Positions 10,902 to 22,412 of a DNA stretch of 64,000 nt are shown one piece after another. This DNA comes from Macrotrachela quadricornifera (lineage: Eukaryota > Rotifera > Eurotatoria > Philodinida > Philodinidae), in assembly GCA_022393335.1 (NCBI GenBank), contig JAJEKB010020438.1, forward strand, positions 1 through 64,000, read 5' to 3'. The notes beneath the pieces were generated by a model that had not been told where the DNA came from, did no database searches, and saw nothing but the letters and a program-made list of their open reading frames with translations. Numbering within the stretch: the first letter of the stretch is position 1; each line of letters begins with the position of its first letter. A program made the translations under genes and the position numbers.

Positions 10902-13702
10902 CTTTTGTCGAAATGTAGTTATTGTTTGATCTTTATATGTATGTTTATCTAAATGAGATATCTATTATGATGTGATGCTATTTGCCTTGTTCTTCTCATA
11001 TGTTGATGACCATCAATGTAACATTGAGTTTGATGATTTATCTTTCCTGCTACAAAGAAAAAGAAAATACATTTTCTCTTGTTCTGAATCTATCGAGCGT
11101 ACACATAGATCTAATTGCAATTCTTCTCTTTTTCTTTTTCTCTATGGAGTTCGTCTGTTCATTTATGCGAATCATTCACGCATTGTAATATATTCTATCT
11201 CTCTTTTTTTTTCCGGCATACCTAACATCTGTGAAAAATCAATCATTGAAGATGAATAAAAGACGTTATTCAAGTGTGACTGATTTAATATTCCTCTATT
11301 CGATTGAATAATATTAGTACATATATTAATGTTTTATTTATTGATATAAATCTTCTAAATGTTTCGAAAAAGATAAAAACTTAATGTAAAAGATTTTAAT
11401 ATGAAACATAAAAATATAACGTATCACTTAATACGAAAGTTTTTGTATTAAAACCTTGTAATATAAAATCAGAGAATCAAAATGACGTGTTATCATTTTG
11501 TCTACCTGTATTCAATTTGTTTTTTCCACTCTTCAATCTTAATAAATGATAAATATTACGATTGAAAGATTGTTATTTCATAATATCATGTTCAATATAT
11601 ACGCTACTAGATAGTAATAGAAGCTAATCCAAACTATAAACATCATTGATAGTAAATTATACTAAATGTCAATTATGACAAATTCTTCAATTTCTGTTTC
11701 GACATTTATCTCCAATTTACTTGTAAATCAATTCATTATGTAATCAATTTCATTACTATCTTATTTCTTCTTTCATTATTTATTTATCTCTCTTCAATAT
11801 AATTACTATATTTTTATTCAGAAATAAACGCCATACAATAGTCTGTTTTATGAATAAATTCAATCATAGATATCGATTATCTATTGAAAACTAAAATAAA
11901 ATCAAGACAAAGATATTTTTATTGATCTTGAGCGTATAAACAAAAAAAAATAACAAAAAATTTATCTTTGACAAATAATAGTGATAATTCTCTCAATATG
12001 TTAAAATGCACATTAACAATTACTGTTGATCAAGCTTTTTCCTATTCGATCATAAAAAGAGCTACTAATATATTTATTTATTTTTTTGAATTGTGCTTGA
12101 CTTTACAATAATACTTGAGAATACTCGAATTAATATTTCGATTATATCTTTATTTAAAATAATAGAATTGAATTGAATATAAAAATTAGAACTAACAGTA
12201 TGACACTTTAAATCCAATTTTATTCGGAAATATAATTTTATCGTCTATTTTATATTGATATCATAAAATTTTGTTATAAAAGCACATGTTTTTGTTTTTC
12301 TTTCAAGCACGCATTGAATGTATGGTACATATATTATTTCTTTTTTTTTATCCTTTGACCTATATAATCATATTTACGAGGTAACATCATCCACTTTGTA
12401 TTCGTTTACGAATGCATCTTTTTTAACAAATTGACTTACAATTTTTTTCTCGTCTAATGTACATTTTAACTCGTTCAAAGAAATAAATGTATATATTTAT
12501 ATATACTTGTATTAGGTCACACACTAAAATAAAATATGCGGTATTTATGTACTCGCACATTATATCGTGAAATACAATATATACGATATATTTTATTTTC
12601 GTGTTGTCTTCTGCGCTAGATGCGTTATTTCGTAGATAATTATAGTGGTATAACAAGGATTTTGACAGTAGAATAGTTTAGCTACTCAGATTCTGTTTGA
12701 TAAAATGGTTTGTTCAGAAATTTACCTAGAATAATTTTATTTGTTGAGATTCAAAAGTCCGACAGGAAAGCTGAGGTATTTGATTATGTCTGAATTACAT
12801 TACCACTTGATTATTATCTGTTTCAGATACAATCTGAGTGACCTATTGTTCTTCTCAATCTTTAAAAGCTTTCGTTATTATCTTAATTTTGTAAATACCC
12901 ATGTCGAACACTGTTATAAATCAAGATTTGCTTTTTTTTGCTTGAGTGGTCTCCGTTTTATGTCATTATGTATTAACAAGTGTTAACATTTCCTTTCTAG
13001 TGTATTTTTCATCTATGAAATTCATAGCGTCTGATAAGTTTAGTTCGTTCTCTTAGATTCCTAGGATTCATTGTAAATTCTTTTATTTGTCGGGATTTTC
13101 TATCTACCGAAAGCTTTTCTTGAGATCAAAAGTGCTAAAGAATTATGTTAATCATTAATATGGTGTAGAAATGATAAAGATTTCTTATGATCATAGTATT
13201 TTATCCCATTTAATCAACAAGTCTAGTGAGAAGTATTGAGAAATTTAAACGAGCTTTAAGTATATGGAACTAAACAAAATGAATTTTGATTTTTATTGTC
13301 TAAACTTCAGTAAAAATATTAAAAGTTTTTACATGAAAAAACACACCAAGAATATAAGAAACGAAAATATTCCATTGAAGAGAAGTCCACCAATAAGAAT
13401 ACAATAAATCCACAAACCTACCTATCATACTCTTAGAGTATTTTGAGTCCATGTTCTATTAGAAAAAAGTGTCCATTTTTTGGTGAGAAAAATAAGAAGA
13501 AGATTCTATGCGACTCGACATCTATCCCATGTTATGGGGAGATCTGACGTATATGTAGTAAAAAGAATGAATAGAATGAAAGAAACGAGTATATAGATTA
13601 AATACATCAGTTTGCTTGTGAAGATAGGTAGAATGATGCACGTTATTTTTTTTTCTACATATATAAAAGTTACTATCCGATACATTTTATTTATTTCTCT
13701 AG
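10902..13702. other. 2.8-kb intergenic region
   Basis: Bidirectional upstream region between the minus-strand membrane-protein gene and SELENBP1. Open frames inside it (about 10972-11259, 12423-12656, 12741-12986) have no domain, no splice partners and codon use like random AT-rich DNA, so they are not called. No repeat or RNA gene recognised. Confidence 0.5.
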
Positions 13703-13710
13703 ATTTCGCA

Positions 13711-15256
13711 ATGTCATCATCACCATGCTGTAAAAAAGGACCAGGTTATGCTAGTCCACTTGAGGCTATGCAAAATGGTCCACGTGAAAAAATTTTATAT
13801 CTTGTTATGGTTCCATGTGAAGAAAATAAGCCTGATTATTTAGCAACAATTGATGTTGATCCAAATTCTCCTAATTATCAACAAGTTATTAATCGATTGT
13901 ATCTTCCAAATTTAAATAATGAACTTCATCATTTTGGATGGAACGCTTGTTCTTCATGTCATGGTGATAGTACTAAACAACGGCGATTTCTTGTATTAGG
14001 TGGTTTTAAATCATCTAGAATCTATATTATTGATACGGCTAATGAAACTAAACCTAGTTTATTTAAAGAAATAGAAAGTGATGAATTAAAAAAATTAGAT
14101 TTAAGTGCTCCACATACAGTTCATTGTTTAGGTAAATGAAAAGTTTGACGATGAAGTTGTGTTTATGGAAAAAAACTATTTCTTTTTTTTCATGTTAAGG
14201 TAGTGGAGAAATAATGATTTCATGTTTGGGAAATGCTAAAGGTGAGTTACCAGGTGGTTTTGCTTTATTCAATGAAAATTTTGAAGTTATTGGTCGATGG
14301 GATAATGGAAAGATTCCATCACCTGTTCAAATTTATTATGATTTTTGGTATAAACCAAGATATAATATAATGATTAGTAGTGAATGGGCAGCTCCAAGTG
14401 TTTATGATAAAGGTAAAAGTTTTGATTTTTTTAATCATATATATACATATATATATATTTGTAATATTTAGGCTTTGATCCAAATGATGTGGCTTTAGAT
14501 AAATATGGTCATTCATTACATTTTTGGGATTGGTCAAAACGTCAATATTTAAAAACAATTGATCTTGGTAAAGATGGATTAATTCCACTAGAATTACGTT
14601 TTTGTCATAATCCAACAACTTCTTATGGTTATGTTGGATGTGCATTAGGTAGTTCAATATTTCGATTTTTTCTGGATAAATCAAATGAATGGCAAGTTGA
14701 AAAAGTTATTCAAGTTGAATCATTAATTGGCAAGGATGAACAACCAATACCTGCTATTATTTCGGATATTCTTATTTCACTTAATGATAAATTTAGTATA
14801 TATTTTTAAATTTTTATTAAATGTAAATTAATATTTTCTTTTTATTTAGTTTATTTTTGTAATTGGTTTCATGGTGATGTTCGTCAATATGATATAACTG
14901 ATCCATCAAGACCAAAATTAACTGGACAAGTTTGGATTGGTGGATTAAATCAAACTAAAAATGATTATGAAGATAATCGTCCACTGAATGGTGGACCACA
15001 AATGATTCAATTATCACTTGATGGTAAACGTTTATATGTAACAAATTCTCTTTATTCATCATGGGACGATCAATTTTATCCAGATATTAAAAAAAGTGGA
15101 TCTTATTTAGCTAAAATTGATTGTGATAGTGAAAATGGAGGAATGAAACTTGATCAAAACTTTCATATTTCATTTAAAAATGAACCTAATGGTCCGGCAC
15201 GTGCGCATGAAATGCGTTATCCAGGTGGTGATACAACATCGGATATTTGGAATTAA
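13711..15256 (+). CDS. SELENBP1: Selenium-binding protein 1 / methanethiol oxidase
   Basis: Exons 13711-14131, 14200-14412, 14472-14795 and 14850-15256 give 454 aa, against 472 in human. Family landmarks appear in order: [11 protein letters not shown] near the N terminus, [25 protein letters not shown] (with the conserved CSSC proposed to bind selenium/copper), [46 protein letters not shown], and the C-terminal [15 protein letters not shown]. The known enzyme oxidises methanethiol to hydrogen sulfide, peroxide and formaldehyde in the cytosol. A loop before GGPQ is shorter than in mammals and accounts for most of the length difference. The start at 13711 is preferred over an upstream in-frame ATG (13633) because it matches the family N terminus and sits 8 nt after a TTTCTCTAG acceptor. 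Confidence 0.97.
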
Positions 15257-15589
15257 TTAAAATGACTAAAAACATACACTATATTTTAGTTTTTTTTTTA
15301 ACCATATACTAACGAATTTTAGATAGACAGAATATCGAGATGTGATCACACATAAGACGAAAGATAATTAAAATTTCTTTTTTATTTTTATTAATTATAA
15401 CAAGAAACGCATTAGTTAAAAATATTTTTCTTTATCTATGATTCATCATCAAAACGATTCGTTGTTAATCTTATCAAATAGAGTAAAGGAGGCAGTTCAT
15501 TTGATCTTATTTATCCATTCATAATTTTAACGTCCTTACTAGATGATGAAAGACAAGGACAATATATAATATTTTACTTGTTTTTCTAG
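15257..15589. other. SELENBP1-UBIAD1 spacer
   Basis: About 330 bp of AT-rich sequence, ending in a TTTTTCTAG acceptor-like site 11 nt before the UBIAD1 start. Nothing else seen. Confidence 0.6.
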
Positions 15590-15600
15590 TTTAAGCAAAT

Positions 15601-17768
15601 ATGGGCAGTTTTGAAACTTATTTACGAGCCATCAGACCATGGTCATTGAGTGCCAGTATGATGCCTGTTTTACTGGGAAGTGCTCTTGCTTATCCATCTT
15701 TGCGTGCTGTATCAGTTATTGTACTTTTTCTTACTTGTATATCAACACTATGTGTTCATGCTGCTGCTAATTTATTTAATACGTATGTAAAAAATTGATT
15801 ATTCAATTTAATAGAAAAAAAACACAGAAAAATATTTTTTTTTCAAGTTATTATGATTATATGCATGGTGTTGATACTCCAACAACTAATAATAATGAAG
15901 AAAAATCAAATGATTCTGATAGTATTGATGATCGAACATTAATTGAAGGTCTACTTCAACCAAATGATGTTGTACGACTTGGTTTAATATTATACGGAAT
16001 TGGAACATTTGCTTTTCTTCTTTTAACACATTTTTCACCAGCAAAAGAACCGTATCTGGCGATAATATTTTTTGGTGCTTTACCACTTTCATTTCTTTAT
16101 ACAGGAGGCATTGGTAATTATTAATTTTTTTTAATTTTTTTATAAACATTAATTCTATCGAAAATGAAATTAGGAAAACCTAAGCTTTCATTATATGTAT
16201 AATTTGAATTTGTTTTTAGAGAAATTTATATTTAAATTCAATGAAAGATTTAACAGATTTCTAAAAGATTTTGTTAGATGAAACAAAACTTGAATTTTTC
16301 ATTTAATACAATACAACGATTTATAAGAATAATCTATTCATTCAAGGTTATTATTATTTTATTGAATTTCTAATCATTTGAGTGAAGATTAATATGCAAT
16401 AGTTGACACGAAAAATAGATCAACATTAAAATGACCCATGTCGTCAAAATCGCCAAGATTTGGACGACATGGGGAATATATATAACCGATATTTGATAAA
16501 CTATATCGTTATTGATAAGCATTATTTAACAGATGACAATTTTGTTTTGATTAAACCTTAGAAAATATATAAGATATTTTCACCACTATATATATATATA
16601 TACCTCCATCGTTTAATTACACATTTAAAGATGACATTCTTGCAACCAATAGAACAACACTTAGATGTCTTTTAAGAACATTTATCTTTTTTTCTTTTCT
16701 GTGAATCACTTGAGACTAGTGAACTACGTCGTGGACATTTTTGATTCCAACTCCAACTCCAAAAACGTTTTATTTTGAAACTCCAATTCCAACTCCAACT
16801 CCACGAAAAAAATTTTTGGAACTCCAGTTCTAACTCCAAAAAACTCCAGTTCTTTTTTTTTATGAGTTTAGCGCCATCTTGACCAATCTGAAGCACAGAA
16901 TACATGATTAAAAGATAAACTAGTGCACGAATCGAACTTGTTTAGCTTAGAATTGTCTTTTTCTTTTACTATGTGGTGAAAATAACACTACCTACGCAAT
17001 AAAGTATACATAATTATTTTACTGATAGGATTTCCATATTGACACGAAAAACTGTATATTTATCATTCCAGCTCCAACTCCAACTCCAAAAAATTTTTAT
17101 TTTGCGACTCCAACTCCAACTCCGACTCCATGGAGTTGGAGTTGAAATTGGAGTTTGGAGTCTAATGCAGTTCACTACTTGAGACTAACAACATCATTAC
17201 AATGATTATTTACTATGTTTATTTTAAATAATAAGATGGTAAATAAGAGAAAATCTTTTTGTTTTGTTTTTATTTAGGTTTTAAATATATTGCTCTTGGT
17301 GATGTGCTTATTTTATTAACATTCGGTCCTATTACTGTTGTGTATTCATATATGGCACAAGCTGGTCATTATAGTATTTATCCTGTACTTTATGCTTTAC
17401 CATTAACATTGAATACTGAAGCTATTCTACATAGTAACAATACACGTGATATGGAACATGATAAATCCGTTGGTATATTAACATTATCAATTCTACTAGG
17501 TAAACGATATTCTTATTATTTTTATTGTCTACTTATTTATTCACCTTATATAATCATAAGTTATATAATGATAAATATTTCTTGGTATTTTTTTTTACCA
17601 TTATTAACTATTGTTTATGCATATGATTTATGCGAAGAATTTAAACATGATCAATTAATAAATTTACCAAATCGAACAGTTATATTGAGTTTTTTACTTG
17701 GATTTCTTTATATATTTTCAATTGTTATAACAAATATAGTAAAAAAAAAACAACAATTTCTTTTTTGA
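15601..17768 (+). CDS. UBIAD1: UbiA prenyltransferase domain protein 1
   Basis: Exons 15601-15782, 15848-16113 and 17278-17768 give 312 aa (human 338; the missing part is the variable N terminus before the first helix). The protein is a multi-helix membrane UbiA prenyltransferase. The first Asp-rich motif NTYYDYMHGVD is split by intron 1, and the second is NNTRDMEHD after LSTEAILHS-type sequence (here LNTEAILHS). SFLYTGGIGFKYIALGD spans intron 2. The known animal enzyme makes menaquinone-4 from a vitamin K precursor and geranylgeranyl diphosphate in Golgi/ER membranes. Intron 2 (16114-17277, 1164 bp) is about 20 times longer than most introns here because it carries a hAT-type MITE and a separate hairpin. 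Confidence 0.96.
16435..16473. repeat. Near-perfect hairpin in UBIAD1 intron 2
   Basis: Arms CCCATGTCGTCAAAATC (16435-16451) and GATTTGGACGACATGGG (16457-16473) pair over 17 bp with one mismatch around a 5-nt loop. It stands out as GC-rich against the surrounding intron. It lies outside the neighbouring MITE boundaries, so it is a separate element or a structure in the pre-mRNA. Confidence 0.75.
16715..17177. mobile_element. Non-autonomous hAT-type MITE in UBIAD1 intron 2
   Basis: A 463-bp element bounded by 9-bp terminal inverted repeats TAGTGAACT (16715-16723) and AGTTCACTA (17169-17177). It is flanked by a perfect 8-bp target-site duplication CTTGAGAC (16707-16714 and 17178-17185). Eight-bp duplications and TIR ends fitting YARNG are hallmarks of the hAT superfamily. 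Both subterminal regions carry degenerate CTCCAA hexamer arrays in opposite orientation (about 16747-16855 and, inverted, about 17070-17160). A self-complementary stretch lies near 17101-17160. No transposase frame is inside, so it would depend on an enzyme supplied elsewhere. Confidence 0.85.
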
Positions 17769-17960
17769 AAACTTTTTTTTATATACCTAGTAAATTTAGA
17801 TATTATATTTGTTTGTTTTCTGATGTAAAAAAAACAAAAATAAAAATAAAAAATTTAATCGAATCTTATTTTCGATTAATATCATTTTTTTGTTTAAAAT
17901 ATGTTTTAGATATGTTTAGACTTATTTAATAATTTATATAAATATTATCTATGATCCTTC

Positions 17961-20960
17961 ATGTCTACTTCTATCACTAAAACCAATGAAGAACAACAAA
18001 AACAAACAAGTATAAATCGGTCTTCCTATGTTCATTTACTTGCTGGAGGGTTCATAAAAAATAAAGATAAAAGTATTTATTCATTATAATTTTTATTTAT
18101 AATAGTATTGCTGGTACATTTGGTGCTGTATTAACATGTCCATTAGAAGTAATCAAAACCAGATATCAATCGTCACAAAATGCATTTATACAACAAATAA
18201 GTCATCTTAATTTAAAATCATCAACAAGTAATACTACAATAAATTATTCTTCATCACGATTTAAACGACCAAGTATTATTAGTTCTCTTCGGTATTCAAT
18301 ACGATTTTTTATTTAGAATTTTTGTTTTTTCAAAACTTAAAAATTTAGATATATTGTTGAACATGAAGGTTTTCAAGGCCTTTTTAAAGGTCTTGTACCA
18401 AATCTAATTGGTGTAGCACCATCACGGTATGATTAAAATAGATTTTTTTCTTTCTTTAATTTTATTTGCAAAATTTATATTTTAGAGCCATTTATTTTTT
18501 TGCTTATGCAAATATGAAATCATTTTTAGTTAAACAAATGGGACGAGAAACACCTTTGGTACATATTACATCAGCAGCTGTTGCAGGTAGTTCTTCAAAT
18601 AAGATCTTATCATCAGACGAACTACCAGTTTATATATTCAAGGTGTTGCTATGTCTACATGTACTAATCCATTATGGTTTATCAAAACTCGACTTCAAAT
18701 TAATCAAGGGTAATAATAAAATTCCTTTTAATCGTATTACAAAATATTTCAATATTAGTTAAAATAAACGGTGGGTTAAAAATTCGAACTCGATTTATAT
18801 AATACATTTTTCTATAGAAAATCGTATAATTGTAAATTGATCTCTCCTGACCCATATAATAAGAAAGTTATAACCTTAGAAATGTGTCTCACCAAAAATA
18901 AAATCAATCGTGAACTCGATCTCGGTAGTTTTATTATAATTTCTGTTTCCTAGACTTCCTAGAACAAACTTTTTTTAAAAAAAGAAGTACTATAAAATAC
19001 TCTACGAGGTGAAAAAAAAATAAAAACTTTGAAAGTTTGATGTCTTTTTTGACTTGAAGTTTTTCTTTTCCTGTTATTTCCACAAAACAGTATAGTAAAT
19101 ATAAAACTCAGTCAAGTTTGGTATTCTTTCTTGTGATCTGTAAAAGATTTCTTTTTTTTTTATAGAAGATGATATGTTCGAGAGGTAAATTTGAACAATC
19201 TCGTTTTCGATAATATCCTCAACAAGAAACGGAAAATATGATCAAAAGAAAACAAATCTAATAGAAAAACCTTTTTTTCTGATGAAGTTATAAAGCTTGT
19301 ACTGAAAGGACGATCATATTGTCTGCACTCATGATTAATTTTTATTTTTTGTAAGATACATTTCTAAGCTTAAAACTTTCTTATTACATGAGTTAGGAAA
19401 GATCAATCAATAGGTATTTTATACAGCCTCTTTTACTGCATCGTTCCTTCATAGATACAAATTTACAAGCATGTTTTACTATAGAAAAATTTTTATATTG
19501 AATAGTTAAATATATATTATTGATTATGATTAAGAAACACGATTGGACTTAAAGATAGCTTTTTCTCTTTGGATCTAATATGGAGTTTCCAGTTGAACCT
19601 ACAGGACGATAACACCAAGTGTCATGTGTAATTAAAACCATCATTCAGTTTTAAATATTTGACTGTTACGGATTTGTTAAACTCAAGAAAATTATTTTTT
19701 TCCATAGCAATTATGATGAAGTTTTGTTGAATGTAGCATAACCGAAAATATGAGATTTTTCAGGTTGGCCAGCTAACTTTGTTCGATTATGTGAAAATTT
19801 TTACAAAAGTGTTTAACACTATTCTTTAGAAAGCCAAAATTCTGCTTTGACTCTTTCTAAAAATATCAGCAAAAAATTTTGATAAATTTTTTTCCCCTCG
19901 AACATGTTTATCCTTATTTTAGATGCTTTATCAGTCGTAAAATTTTCGTTCTAATCAATGATATCTTCTTCGAGAACCAGAAATGGTTTAAAAAGAGACT
20001 CTGTATTTTACTCTCTGCTCATATTTACTGCATATTATGATCAGTATCTGTCGTCATAGACACATATTAATAATATGTAGTAATGTGAAAATCGATACGT
20101 ATGTTTTTGAATCCCTCTTATTGACAATATAAAGAGTTCCATCGTGTTTCATATTTTAATCCTGCATGGGTTGCACTAATAGCTTTTCTAACTATATGCT
20201 TATCAGAGATTTTTAAAATAATTAATATTTTGATTTTGATTATTTTGTGTGTATAGAAATCTTCGTGCGATAGATCTCATTCGAAATGTTTATCGGGAAA
20301 GTGGTATTTGGGGCTTTTATAAAGGTATATAAACAATTTTTAATCAATAAGATTTAAATATTTTGTTTTTAAATAAATTATAGGTATTTCTGCATCTTAT
20401 GTTGGTGTGTCTGAAACAATAGTTCATTTTGTAATTTATGAGCAAATAAAAGCTCAATTACAATTGATTCAAACACGTCAAAATCGTTCACTTGATGACA
20501 CTGGTATGTATAATTTTGTATCGTATATGACAGCTGCAGCATGTTCAAAATCATGTGCAACAACATTATGTTATCCACATGAAGTTGTTCGAACACGTTT
20601 AAGAGAAGAAGGTACAAAATATCGAACATTTATGCAAACATTAAAAACAGTTTATTATGAAGAAAGTATAATGGGATTGTATCGTGGATTATTAACACAT
20701 CTTATTCGACAAATTCCAGTAAAATAAATAAATTTTCTTCAAAAAATTTTCTCTTTTCTTTTTCTTTTTATTATTTCTATTTTTATTTCTAGAATACAGC
20801 TATTATGATGAGTACTTATGAACTTGTTGTCGCTTTTTTTTCATCAAATTCCATGACATCATCATCATCAACAGTTGAAGTAACAACAATACAAACAAAA
20901 AAAGTTTTATTAAATCAAGTTGATGCAGAAGCTAATGCAGTAAATGAATCTGAATTTTAA
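17961..20960 (+). CDS. SLC25A36: Mitochondrial pyrimidine nucleotide carrier
   Basis: Eight exons (17961-18049, 18106-18291, 18349-18426, 18486-18586, 18643-18709, 20257-20324, 20384-20718, 20793-20960) give 363 aa. The three mitochondrial-carrier repeats are complete, with signatures [18 protein letters not shown] and YPHEVVRTR. Family-specific stretches [48 protein letters not shown] and [17 protein letters not shown] match the SLC25A33/A36 (yeast Rim2) group, which moves pyrimidine nucleotides across the inner mitochondrial membrane. A33 and A36 cannot be told apart here, and a single ancestral-type gene is likely. The C terminus has an extra low-complexity tail of about 45 residues. Intron 1 has a weak donor (GTTCAT). 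Intron 5 (18710-20256, 1547 bp) is unusually long and shows nothing identifiable. Confidence 0.96.
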
Positions 20961-22412
20961 ATAGTTCAAATTATTTTTTTTGTCTTTTTCTTTTTTTATT
21001 CACTCAGTAACGAATAGATTAGTTATTGATAAAACTTTTTTTAGAGAGTTCTGTTGTTACAATGTCGTCTATATTTTTATATCTACCAGTGTGGATCGAA
21101 CATTATATAGTAGTTTGCTTTGTTATTTATTTTTTTTTTTGTGTTTGATTAAAAAAAAATTGGTGCTTGGTTTCCTGCTCATTTGATAGATATCGAAATT
21201 TTTCCTATATAAAACGCGTGACTTTATCTTTTTTTTTTTTGTATAACATATTGTCTGTCAACATTTTTGAAAGTGAACTTTTCTTTATCACTTGTGAAAG
21301 TCTGTTTATATTTTTATAAAATAACCAAAAAAAACAATAAAAATGATCATTGATCAAAAAAAGAGACCTTATATACATTTTCTAATGTATGGTTTTTAAA
21401 CAATGCTGCTCTTATCATCTCAATGTTGTAAAAAATTTCGTCTTTCCTAGCACATCTCTCTATAAAATATGATTTTTTCATAGTGTGATCGTTACAGGTT
21501 AACGACGGTACAAGTAAGATTTCAATCTTACGAAAAAGTTGCGATTCATTTATATATTATAAAAAGAAGAAAGACACACTTCAAAATACAAAGATAAGTA
21601 GCTGTTGCTTAGAATTATAATCTTATAGAAAACACGATTAATCAAAATCTCTTAGAATTAAATTTCAAATCTTAAAAATCCTCATTATGCCAATGGAGTG
21701 GACATTATTTTCTACAGCGAAAATTCTTTACCAAATAATAAAATTTCTACTTCTCTGTCGATTCTTTTCAAAAACTAAACCATCACTAAATATGAAGTAT
21801 GACACTCTTAGAACATTTTTACCGGCAAAGACGCTGACATTCGTGACCAATTTTCAAAAATGAATTTTTTAAAAAGTGGAAAACACTATGACATATTACC
21901 AAAATGAAAGTTTCAGGAACTTTTATGTTAGTTGTGATTGTATAAAAAAACGAAATTGATTTTACTTTGTAACTTATTCGAGAAGAATTCCATTTAACAA
22001 TGTACTTTTTCGAAAGTACAAAAACTTTTATCGTATGTTTTTTTCTTGATTTTTTAACTGCTTTAATTTAAAAATATTCCAATTATTTTGAAAATGCTAT
22101 ACACATATTACTCTGCTCCTTCAGTCCAATCCTCATTGTTTGTAAACAATTAGTTATCAATAAAATTTAAATTAGATAACATTACAATTAAAATGATTAA
22201 TCAAAAATTAATAAGTTGACAATTTGTTTTTTTATTCTTCGGATAAATTTTGTATACAGAAAATATCGACATAATGCTAAGCTAAATAAACAATTATACT
22301 GTTTCTATGAAAAGGAAAAAGATAAATGTCATAAGATTCTTATCTTATATGTTCACATGGAGACAATCGTATGATATTTTCCAATCATTCATGTTTCTAT
22401 TCATTCACAAAA
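20961..22412. other. Intergenic region before the guanylate cyclase gene
   Basis: AT-rich with several poly-T and poly-A runs. Open frames such as about 20980-21186 are low-complexity and are not called. No element or RNA gene was recognised. Confidence 0.55.

Noticed and set aside
10972..11259. Open frame upstream of the minus-strand membrane-protein gene
   Set aside because: No domain, overlaps another equal-quality frame, no splice partners, and composition like the surrounding intergenic DNA.
13633..13710. Upstream in-frame ATG extension of SELENBP1
   Set aside because: It adds a hydrophobic stretch unknown in the family and crosses a splice acceptor at 13702.
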